Origin: a virus
Length of the DNA: 34,704 nt
IMG/VR virus record: IMGVR_UViG_3300027849_000030
Coordinates: 1 to 34,704 of that record
Reading direction: 5' to 3' (one strand)
Positions within the stretch are counted from its first letter, which is position 1; each line of letters begins with the position of its first letter. Below the pieces are notes generated by a model. It had not been told where the DNA came from. It saw only the letters and a program-made list of their open reading frames with translations, and did not search any database. Positions 28,931 to 34,704 of this stretch are shown piece after piece. Position numbers and translations under genes: made by a program.

Positions 28931-30079
28931 ATGGACGTAAGAATAGAAGAAATAGTAAGAGATGAAGCGTTTCGCCAAGTAAGTACAATAGAACTTATTG
29001 CTAGTGAGAACTTTGCTAGTGAAGCTGTTATGAAACTTGCTGGTAGTGTTCTTACTAATAAGTATGCTGAAGGTTACCCAGGCAAACGTTACTATAATGG
29101 TTGCGAACACATGGATAGTATTGAACAACTTGCTATCGATACATTATGCGAATTGTTTGGGGCTGGATACGCTAATGTACAACCACATTGTGGAGCAAAT
29201 GCTAACACTGCGGTTTATCAAGCATTCTTAAAGCCAGGTGATACTATTCTTGGTATGGACTTAGCTTCTGGTGGTCATTTAAGCCATGGCAGTAAACCTA
29301 ATCTATCTGGTAAAGTTTATGATGCACACTCTTATGGTGTTGAAGAGGATGGTTTAATTAACTACGATGAAGTTTTTATGTTAGCAAAACGTCATAAACC
29401 TAAAATGATTATTGCTGGTGCAAGTGCATATCCAAGACAAATCGACTGGAAAGCGTTTAGAGAAATTGCTGATGACGTTGGAGCATTGCTTATGGTTGAT
29501 ATGGCTCACTATTCCGGTTTGATTGCTGGTGGTGTATATCCTAATCCATTACCATTCGCTGACGTAGTTACATCAACAACTCATAAGACTTTACGAGGTC
29601 CAAGGGGTGGTGTTATACTTTGGAATAACCCTGATTATAGTAAACGTATTAATGGTGCAATCTTTCCTGGTACTCAAGGTGGACCACTAATGCATATAAT
29701 TGCGGCTAAAGCACAATGTTTTATTGAAGCCAGTGATCCTAGCTTTAAAGATTATGCATCTAATGTCGTAACAAACGCGAAAGCTATGTGTGAAGTGTTT
29801 GAGCGTAATGGATTCCCAGTTCAAACTAGTGGTACTGATAGTCATATTATCTTAATGGATCTAAGCGAAAGTAAGTATAGTGGTAGAGAAGCTGCTGACT
29901 TATTAGAAGAGAATGGGATTACAGTCAATAAGAATGGCATACCTAATGATCCACGTTCGTTCATAGAAACAAGTGGCATTCGTATTGGCACTGCAGCAGA
30001 AACTACACGTGGTTATACAAAGGATGACTTTGTTGAATTAGCAAATAATATTGTTAAAATATTAATTGAAATAAAGTGA
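28931..30079 (+). CDS. glyA: Serine hydroxymethyltransferase (GlyA)
   Basis: GlyA converts serine and tetrahydrofolate to glycine and 5,10-methylene-tetrahydrofolate, using PLP. The 382-residue protein is collinear with E. coli Gly[50 protein letters not shown] with the PLP lysine at 219, and S-G-I-R-I-G-T with the substrate Arg351. It is about 35 residues shorter, missing short stretches at both ends, not active-site residues. ATG 28931 is favoured (AGGA six bases upstream); ATG 28928 is adjacent. Its product feeds the ThyX reaction. A host-derived metabolic gene. Confidence 0.95.
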   Translation: MDVRIEEIVRDEAFRQVSTIELIASENFASEAVMKLAGSVLTNKYAEGYPGKRYYNGCEHMDSIEQLAIDTLCELFGAGYANVQPHCGANANTAVYQAFLKPGDTILGMDLASGGHLSHGSKPNLSGKVYDAHSYGVEEDGLINYDEVFMLAKRHKPKMIIAGASAYPRQIDWKAFREIADDVGALLMVDMAHYSGLIAGGVYPNPLPFADVVTSTTHKTLRGPRGGVILWNNPDYSKRINGAIFPGTQGGPLMHIIAAKAQCFIEASDPSFKDYASNVVTNAKAMCEVFERNGFPVQTSGTDSHIILMDLSESKYSGREAADLLEENGITVNKNGIPNDPRSFIETSGIRIGTAAETTRGYTKDDFVELANNIVKILIEIK

Positions 30080-30088
30080 AAATAAACG

Positions 30089-30117
30089 TTTACAACGCAC
30101 TAAAAGTATGATATAAT
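30089..30117 (+). promoter_or_regulatory. sigma70-like promoter before 30153 (AATAAACG family)
   Basis: TTTACA (30089-30094), 17-base spacer, TATAAT (30112-30117). AATAAACG lies directly before the -35 and AAAGTGA further up, as in the 46-bp repeat. Leader ATACCTATATTAAACAATAA. The element starts only a few bases after the glyA stop. Confidence 0.88.
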
Positions 30118-30152
30118 ATACCTATATTAAACAATAAGGATTTAAGTAAAGA

Positions 30153-30734
30153 ATGAAAGAAAATATTATATTAGTCGATTGTGACGGTGTCTTATGTGAC
30201 TGGGAGTACTCGTTTACTCAATGGATGAACCACAAAGGATTCCCTACAATCGATGATCAGCAATACAATGTTGGTAGAAGATTTGGTATCTCTAAAGAAT
30301 ATGGTTCAGACCTAGTAGCTGAGTTTAATGACTCAGCTGCTATTGGTTTCCTACCACCTCTACGAGATGCTATGTATTATATGAAACGACTTAATATGTT
30401 ACATGGATATAGATTCCATTGCGTCACGTCTTTAAGTATAAATAAATATGCACAGAGACTTAGAACCCAGAACCTTGAGTTGTTATTTGGTAAAGGTATG
30501 TTTGATGAGTATGTCTATTTAGCGTGTGGTGCTGATAAGACTGACGCATTAGCTAAATACGAAGGCACTGAATGTTGGTGGATTGAAGATAAACCAGAGA
30601 ACGCTGAATGTGGCGCTGATTTTGGTCTTAACCCAATACTTGTAGCTCACGATCACAATAATTATTATGAAGGTGATATACCACGTTATTGGACATGGAA
30701 AGAAATCTACAAGCATATTATAGGCGAAATTTAA
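30153..30734 (+). CDS. HAD-superfamily phosphatase, probable 5'-nucleotidase
   Basis: The 193-residue product has the HAD motif I D-C-D-G-V-L-C-D (9-16; nucleophile Asp9, acid/base Asp11). A Thr-Ser motif II follows in H-C-V-T-S-L-S. W-W-I-E-D-K-P-E-N-A (about 142-151) is motif IV. The W-x-E/D region after motif I and the length fit the 5'(3')-deoxyribonucleotidase group common in phages, which dephosphorylates nucleoside monophosphates. Substrate is inferred from family. First gene behind the promoter at 30089. Confidence 0.85.
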   Translation: MKENIILVDCDGVLCDWEYSFTQWMNHKGFPTIDDQQYNVGRRFGISKEYGSDLVAEFNDSAAIGFLPPLRDAMYYMKRLNMLHGYRFHCVTSLSINKYAQRLRTQNLELLFGKGMFDEYVYLACGADKTDALAKYEGTECWWIEDKPENAECGADFGLNPILVAHDHNNYYEGDIPRYWTWKEIYKHIIGEI

Positions 30735-30747
30735 AGGCATAATGTAG

Positions 30748-31173
30748 ATGAATATGAATGTAGACGAAGCTGAACGAGTGGCAAAAGTTGAAGGTCAACT
30801 TAGTCCTGAGATTCAAGCAGAGTTTGCTGGAAGTACAATGTCTAAGGCTGGACGACTTGCGATGGAACTTAATTCTGAACGCAAAAGACTCAAAGAAGAG
30901 ATGGAAGTACTTCAATTAGAAGTTGAGGACCTGAAGCCGGCTACTCCAACGGGAACTGTTGACAGTTACGTTAAATGGATAGCAACCGTATTAGGAGTGG
31001 TCGGCGTGTTTATAATGAGTGCTGGATATGGTACAGCTGGTCAAATATGTTATGCGTTAGCTGCGTGCTCTTGGGTATATGTAGGCCATTGTTGGAATGA
31101 CAAAGCAATTATGATCGGCAGTGCTATAAGTGGTACTGCCGTTTTAATGAACTTAGTAAAAGCTGGATTATAA
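30748..31173 (+). CDS. Membrane protein with coiled-coil N terminus
   Basis: The 141-residue product has a charged helical N terminus (A-M-E-L-N-S-E-R-K-R-L-K-E-E-M-E-V-L-Q-L-E, about 38-58). Three membrane segments follow at about 73-94, 97-115 and 120-139. W-N-D-K-A-I-M-I-G between the last two is a feature I recall from relatives in cyanophages. It probably sits in the inner membrane. Function unknown; start ATG 30748 or 30754. Confidence 0.75.
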   Translation: MNMNVDEAERVAKVEGQLSPEIQAEFAGSTMSKAGRLAMELNSERKRLKEEMEVLQLEVEDLKPATPTGTVDSYVKWIATVLGVVGVFIMSAGYGTAGQICYALAACSWVYVGHCWNDKAIMIGSAISGTAVLMNLVKAGL

Positions 31174-31332
31174 ATGAGACGGAAGACAAAAAAAGTTAAT
31201 AAGACTAATCCAGTTAAAAAGAATATGGATAAGTTGCATAGACCATCAACACATAAAGATAAGAAAAAAGAAGCTAAGATACAAGGCATGACATATGATT
31301 ATGCTATATTGGATGAACTTTATGATGAATAA
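31174..31332 (+). CDS. Small basic protein
   Basis: The 52-residue product starts immediately after the upstream stop. It is strongly basic (R-R-K-T-K-K-V-N-K, H-K-D-K-K-K-E-A-K) with a short acidic end (I-L-D-E-L-Y-D-E). No ribosome site of its own, so coupling is likely. Possibly nucleic-acid binding. Its last bases overlap the next gene. Confidence 0.62.
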   Translation: MRRKTKKVNKTNPVKKNMDKLHRPSTHKDKKKEAKIQGMTYDYAILDELYDE

Positions 31333-31504
31333 GTGGTGGAGAATATGGGCAAAGAGTCTTGGAGAGAAAGTTGGTGAAACTGATAGACAAGCAAACACTG
31401 TTGCCGGCATTAGGAGCGTGTGGTGGTTTACACATATGCTTACTTGTATGGCAATCATACTTAACGCTATAGCTACACATGGTTGGGCTTTAATTGGATT
31501 ATGA
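31325..31504 (+). CDS. Small single-pass membrane protein, conserved in T4-like phages
   Basis: From ATG 31325 the product has 59 residues: M-N-K-W-W-R-I-W-A-K-S-L-G-E-K, a short charged part, then a membrane segment (W-W-F-T-H-M-L-T-C-M-A-I-I-L-N-A-I-A). The start W-W-x-I-W-A-K-S-L-G-E-K is one that I recall from cyanophage genomes. ATG 31322 is adjacent; the ATG at 31295 lies inside the previous gene. Function unknown. Confidence 0.72.
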   Translation: MNKWWRIWAKSLGEKVGETDRQANTVAGIRSVWWFTHMLTCMAIILNAIATHGWALIGL

Positions 31505-31624
31505 ATGAAAATAAATATAAGTGTTGAAATCGATACAGAAAACGAAAAAGATTGTATTGCTATTGAGGAATTAATAGAAATATTGAAAGATTTTAAAGAG
31601 CGATCGTACCAAGAAGAAGACTAA
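31505..31624 (+). CDS. Tiny acidic protein
   Basis: ATG 31505 starts directly after the previous stop and encodes 39 residues, very acidic (V-E-I-D-T-E-N-E-K-D, I-E-E-L-I-E-I-L-K-D-F-K-E). The sequence looks like a strand followed by one helix. Support is the tight spacing, the biased composition and the lack of another use for the stretch. Confidence 0.5.
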   Translation: MKINISVEIDTENEKDCIAIEELIEILKDFKERSYQEED

Positions 31625-31663
31625 TAAATTTACTAACTGATTTAAAAAAGAAGATAGAATATT

Positions 31664-31993
31664 ATGAAGATTAACTTTAAAAATACTTGGAGACCATTAC
31701 CAAGTTGTGTTACCATTAAACCAAGCAAGATTGATGGCCTTGGAATGTTTGCTGTTAAAGATATTCCTGCTAATACAAATCTTGGACTAATGCGATTAAA
31801 ATATAATGGTGAGTGGATAAGAACTGCATTAGGGTCATTTCCTAATCACTCTGAGACATCTTCTTGTATTAACGTATGTTATAAAAATCTATATGGCGAT
31901 GAAGAATTCTATCTAATAACGGCTAAGGATTTAGTAGCAGGCGATGAGTTAACTTTGACTTATCAAATGCCAGAGTATCATCAAACCGAGTAA
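31664..31993 (+). CDS. SET-domain protein (putative lysine methyltransferase)
   Basis: The 109-residue product has the three core SET motifs: I-D-G-L-G-M-F-A with G-x-G (23-30), F-P-N-H-S (59-63) corresponding to the N-H motif, and G-D-E-L-T-L-T-Y (93-100) corresponding to the E-L/F-x-x-x-Y motif. SET enzymes transfer a methyl group from S-adenosylmethionine to protein lysines. It is near the minimum size for a SET fold and lacks a post-SET cysteine cluster. Related proteins exist in phages and chlorella viruses. The target could be a virion or host protein and is not visible here. Confidence 0.8.
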   Translation: MKINFKNTWRPLPSCVTIKPSKIDGLGMFAVKDIPANTNLGLMRLKYNGEWIRTALGSFPNHSETSSCINVCYKNLYGDEEFYLITAKDLVAGDELTLTYQMPEYHQTE

Positions 31994-32020
31994 TTAATTA
32001 ATCGTTAGCTTTTTTACATG

Positions 32021-32028
32021 TATAAATA
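32021..32028 (+). promoter_or_regulatory. T4-late-promoter-like box TATAAATA
   Basis: TATAAATA stands 17 bases before the ATG at 32046, between the SET gene and the structural genes. No sigma70-like -35 with correct spacing accompanies it. A late promoter is expected at this functional border, which strengthens the call. Confidence 0.65.
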
Positions 32029-32045
32029 AAGGTAAAGGAGAACAA

Positions 32046-32309
32046 ATGAGTGATTTATTAGATTTTGATTTCGGATTTACAGCCGTTGATGAAAACGAGC
32101 TTGAAGCCGTACAATCAGTCAAATCAGAAGCTTCAGAAGCTTCGGCCACTGTGCATGAGTTAGAAGCTAAATTAAACAAGCTTTATAATTCGATCCTTCC
32201 TTTGTTGACAAATTTAAAAATGAATCCTGAGAAAGAATATATCTTATGGCCTAATAGAGTTGCTAAGATAGAACAGTTCGAAGATTTGATTACGGAGATT
32301 ATTAAGTAA
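32046..32309 (+). CDS. Conserved small T4-like phage protein
   Basis: The 87-residue product begins M-S-D-L-L-D-F-D-F-G-F-T-A-V-D-E and ends with L-K-M-N-P-E-K-E-Y-I-L-W-P-N-R and I-E-Q-F, a pattern that I know as strongly conserved in cyanophages and other T4-like phages. The middle is a helix with short Ser-Glu-Ala repeats. AAAGGAG is upstream. Function not known; it follows a late-type box and precedes a tail-fibre-like gene. Confidence 0.83.
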   Translation: MSDLLDFDFGFTAVDENELEAVQSVKSEASEASATVHELEAKLNKLYNSILPLLTNLKMNPEKEYILWPNRVAKIEQFEDLITEIIK

Positions 32310-33595
32310 TGACAATTATATCAAGTGGTCAACTCGCTCTTCAAAACGCTGGTACTAATCCGACCACTACAGCAGACAATATCCCATTATCTACATCTAT
32401 TACACCAGGTGTTGATGCAACTGCGTCGATTTGGAGATATATGGAAGCTCCTTATGGTGACCAATTCGCAAACACTAGACAATGGGATGGAACGATTTAC
32501 GGTTGGGCTGCATCCAGTACGTATTTAGAAAGTGGAACCAATGTCAGTGGAAGAGTATTTAACACTATACTTGGGAATGTTGGTGGTACTTCTGCGGGCA
32601 ACTGTTGGTTTAATGAAACATCAACTCAGATGGGTGGTACTTCAAGTGGTAATACATTCGTAGATAGCAGTGGTACTACTAGAACAATAACAGCAGCATT
32701 ATGGGGTATTCCAAATAGTACTTCGCCCAGTCCTAATAACAACACCCGTTGGTTTCTACTAGCAATTAATGGAACTAGTGTACCCAATTCAGATGATACA
32801 TTTGATAAAGTCGTATTTAGCGCGGCCTCTGGATCAGCTGGATCAACATTTGATCGAACAGGTGCTACTGTAAGATCTAGTAGCGATAATGGCAGTACTG
32901 TTTGGCTCTGGGAATACGATACAACGAATGCCTATAACAGTATTGATTATGGTTTAGGAGCGAATAGTACTGCTAAGACTTTTAAAGTACATTTAGCGCA
33001 GGCTACAGTATCATTAAATAATGGTATTGCTGAAGAGTTTGATGGGGACGATAGCTCTGATGTTAAGTTATCTGACTATTATGCTGGTGGTATATACACT
33101 CCATCTGGCACTACTGGAATTCCGACATCAGGTCAAATTAAGTTTTCTGACTTCTTAGGTACCAGTAAAATAATAACAAATACTTATTCTGCTACTGGTA
33201 CTTCTACTATGTGGGGTAAGGGTTCACGACTAAGAATTGGACGTGTTATTACAAGTTATTATGTTGGTGGAGCTCAAGGTTCTGGTGGAACACCTAGTCC
33301 TTTATCTAGTGATGGTTTTGGCTTATCACTTACATGTCAAGCTGCAGCTTGGTATGAAAGTGGCGGCACAGTGCATGGTTTTAGATGGGAAGCTACTAGT
33401 TCTTCATCTACCGGAGCCAATACTACCTGGTGGAATAAGGTTACTATATCAAGATCAGGACAAACTGATGTCGTACTTCTTAGATCTGCAGCAACAACTA
33501 ACGCTCATTCAAACTATAGATATTCTATATTTTGGCCGGTATCAACAACCAATTACATTTGTAATGGCGCATTTACTTGGACATTCTCCTCATGA
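32309..33595 (+). CDS. Tail-fibre-like structural protein
   Basis: The 428-residue product is rich in Ser, Thr, Gly and Asn and poor in charged residues, as in beta-rich virion proteins. It has V-K-L-S-D-Y-Y-A-G-G (about 251-260) and G-Q-I-K-F-S-D-F-L-G (about 274-283), short patterns that recur in tail fibres and adhesins of marine phages. The C-terminal 140 residues form another beta-rich domain ending F-T-W-T-F-S-S, which could be the receptor-binding tip. No membrane or enzyme motif. The ATG overlaps the upstream stop by one base; its stop overlaps the ATP-grasp gene as ATGA. Exact position in the virion is inferred. Confidence 0.8.
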   Translation: MTIISSGQLALQNAGTNPTTTADNIPLSTSITPGVDATASIWRYMEAPYGDQFANTRQWDGTIYGWAASSTYLESGTNVSGRVFNTILGNVGGTSAGNCWFNETSTQMGGTSSGNTFVDSSGTTRTITAALWGIPNSTSPSPNNNTRWFLLAINGTSVPNSDDTFDKVVFSAASGSAGSTFDRTGATVRSSSDNGSTVWLWEYDTTNAYNSIDYGLGANSTAKTFKVHLAQATVSLNNGIAEEFDGDDSSDVKLSDYYAGGIYTPSGTTGIPTSGQIKFSDFLGTSKIITNTYSATGTSTMWGKGSRLRIGRVITSYYVGGAQGSGGTPSPLSSDGFGLSLTCQAAAWYESGGTVHGFRWEATSSSSTGANTTWWNKVTISRSGQTDVVLLRSAATTNAHSNYRYSIFWPVSTTNYICNGAFTWTFSS

Positions 33596-34566
33596 AAATA
33601 TTACTTATCGCAATGCCAACAACACTTGAAACAAAGGTTGTACCCTTGGAAGAAGCAGGGCATACTGTCTTATTGCTTAATGGAATTAATGACTCTGAAA
33701 GAACTTTAAATTTAGTACATGACGTTGAAGCTGAAGATTACGTATTAGAAAAGATTGTAACATTTGAACCAGACATGGTTATTAACGCAATAACTTCAAT
33801 AGTATTACCTCTTTCAGATAGTTATACTTATGTGGGTAATACTGCGCTTAGTGCAAGGTTAGAAACTCATAAATGGGAAACACGAACAAAAGCGGGTGAA
33901 TTAGGTTGGTCTTTACCTACTCTTTTAGAAGAGTGTAAAATGAATGCAATATCGGATTATGATGATACCGTGTATGTAAAACCTAAAAATGATATTCTAA
34001 GATTTACTCAAATTTATAAAATACCAACTTCTTTAGAGCGTACAACGTATGATATAACTGAAAGCGCAAGCACTGTTTGGAATCAAATAGCAACGGGTGA
34101 AGGATTTGGTAATACTGATTGTTATGTAGAAGCTAGCGTAGATTATTCAGTTGAAGCGTGGTGTTTCTTTACAATATCTAATGGTTCATATTCTATTATT
34201 AGAACATTAGGATGTACAGGTTATGGTAACGATAAACTACCAACTAGTAATGGCGATTGGACTAGCGAAGATATTACATTATTAGATCTTACAGATTCTC
34301 AAGATGCAGCATTTAGATCTAAGTGTAATACATGGTTGGATTATGCAGTAACTCTTGGCGGTAACTACGAAGGAACATTAGGTGGATCAATTACTGACGA
34401 CAATACAGTAGTTTGGTTCGAACAAAACAGTAGACCCGGAACATATAATAATGGTATGTTACCTGGGACTATACAAGATTGGATTGATGGTTTAACAACT
34501 GATTCAACAAAATCCATAAATCAAATATCAGCAGCAACAATTAGATCTGCAAAAGGTTATGGTTAA
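33592..34566 (+). CDS. ATP-grasp (PurD-like) protein beside the tail fibre gene
   Basis: The 324-residue product (ATG 33592; ATGA overlap with the fibre gene) has the layout of ATP-grasp ligases related to PurD. The N-terminal Rossmann part is M-K-I-L-L-I-A-M-P, with D-M-V-I-N-A at 61-66. V-Y-V-K-P-K (127-132) carries the ATP-binding Lys, Y-V-E-A-S-V (178-183) the adenine-contacting region, and V-V-W-F-E-Q-N-S-R-P-G-T (273-284) the Mg-binding E-x-N-x-R-P-G. Such enzymes join a carboxylate to an amine through an acyl phosphate. Loops are shorter than in true PurD, so a purine role is unlikely. Coupling to the fibre gene suggests modification of the fibre. This is inference. Confidence 0.75.
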   Translation: MKILLIAMPTTLETKVVPLEEAGHTVLLLNGINDSERTLNLVHDVEAEDYVLEKIVTFEPDMVINAITSIVLPLSDSYTYVGNTALSARLETHKWETRTKAGELGWSLPTLLEECKMNAISDYDDTVYVKPKNDILRFTQIYKIPTSLERTTYDITESASTVWNQIATGEGFGNTDCYVEASVDYSVEAWCFFTISNGSYSIIRTLGCTGYGNDKLPTSNGDWTSEDITLLDLTDSQDAAFRSKCNTWLDYAVTLGGNYEGTLGGSITDDNTVVWFEQNSRPGTYNNGMLPGTIQDWIDGLTTDSTKSINQISAATIRSAKGYG

Positions 34567-34583
34567 TAATTAAAGGAAATAAT

Positions 34584-34704
34584 ATGAATATTGAACAATT
34601 AAGAGAAACGCTAACGATCGATGAGGGTAAAGTCAATGAAATTTATGAAGACCATTTGGGCTACGCAACTTTCGGAATTGGCCATTTGGTCCTTAAATCA
34701 GATC
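34584..34704 (+). CDS. e: T4-e-like lysozyme (GH24 endolysin), N-terminal part cut by window edge
   Basis: The first 40 residues are visible. I-D-E-G (12-15) holds the catalytic Glu14 (T4 Glu11), Y-E-D (21-23) the Asp23 (T4 Asp20), and Y-A-T-F-G-I-G-H-L (27-35) the Thr29 (T4 Thr26) with the family signature. All three T4 catalytic positions are present in correct spacing. The enzyme cuts the glycan chain of peptidoglycan. AAAGGA is upstream of the ATG. It is not linked to the spanin/lipase block at 15.7-17.6 kb. It could also be a baseplate lysozyme domain if the protein continues far beyond the window. Confidence 0.85.
   Translation, partial: MNIEQLRETLTIDEGKVNEIYEDHLGYATFGIGHLVLKSD

Noticed and set aside
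31505-31531. ATG at 31501 after the small membrane protein
   Set aside because: It gives only eight residues before a stop; ATG 31505 gives a 39-residue acidic frame instead.
32128-32145. GAAGCTTC repeat that could form a hairpin
   Set aside because: It encodes a Ser-Glu-Ala repeat in a conserved protein and is explained by the coding sequence.
1-34704. tRNA genes, CRISPR array, transposase, integrase or attachment site
   Set aside because: Intergenic gaps are at most about 105 bases and contain promoters. No cloverleaf, spaced repeats, transposase or integrase motif was recognised.

Overview
The window is a stretch of a strictly lytic, T4-like tailed phage (myovirus) genome. It is AT-rich, and every gene that can be supported lies on the + strand. 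The diagnostic T4-type genes are UvsX recombinase, the gp41 replicative helicase, RNase H, and the beginning of a T4-e-like lysozyme. A spanin pair with a lipobox lipoprotein implies a Gram-negative host. The NrdA and NrdB sequences are of the E. coli class Ia type. Several small unknown proteins resemble families I know from marine T4-like phages (cyanophages, pelagiphages), so a marine proteobacterial host is the best guess. This is inference.

Layout. 1-3.6 kb: end of a cytosine-C5 methyltransferase, then a recombination/replication operon made of a phage-encoded ribosomal protein bS21, UvsX, a small unknown and gp41. 3.6-4.3 kb: flavin-dependent thymidylate synthase ThyX. 4.35-5.6 kb: small unknown early-type genes. 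5.7-15.7 kb: one long, tightly overlapping operon with a T4-late-like box and a sigma70-like promoter in front. It encodes about ten proteins that begin with the same short tag (M-K-x-F... ending in L/I-x-E followed by A or G). The tag resembles the T4 capsid-targeting sequence removed by the prohead protease. Enzymes in this operon include a cytidylyltransferase/NMNAT-fold protein, a P-loop kinase-like protein, a protein with a ligase-like K-W-D-G motif, and a transglutaminase-like cysteine protease. 15.7-17.6 kb: overlapping inner and outer spanin genes, a class 3 lipase and a small membrane-associated protein, probably a lysis cassette. 17.6-21.8 kb: NrdA, NrdB, glutaredoxin, a zinc-ribbon peptide and a GIY-YIG nuclease. 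21.9-30.1 kb: RNase H, PhoH, a RecB-like nuclease, two FmdB-like proteins, many small unknowns, and serine hydroxymethyltransferase (GlyA). 30.1-32.0 kb: HAD-type nucleotidase, small membrane proteins and a SET-domain protein. 32.0-34.7 kb: late region with a tail-fibre-like protein, a PurD-like ATP-grasp protein and the start of the lysozyme.

How it fits together. RNR, glutaredoxin, ThyX, GlyA and the HAD nucleotidase form a nucleotide-supply module; GlyA makes the methylene-tetrahydrofolate that ThyX consumes. UvsX, gp41, RNase H and the RecB-like nuclease handle DNA. The early genes are punctuated by a family of near-identical promoters, TTTACA-17 bp-TATAAT, most with AATAAACG in front of the -35; two copies share an identical 46-bp upstream block. 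The strongest candidate for an undescribed system is the 5.7-15.7 kb operon, read here as a set of tagged virion-cargo proteins, one of which looks like a polyprotein with regularly spaced prohead-protease sites. No tRNA, CRISPR array or transposon was seen. No gene-free stretch exceeds about 105 bases.
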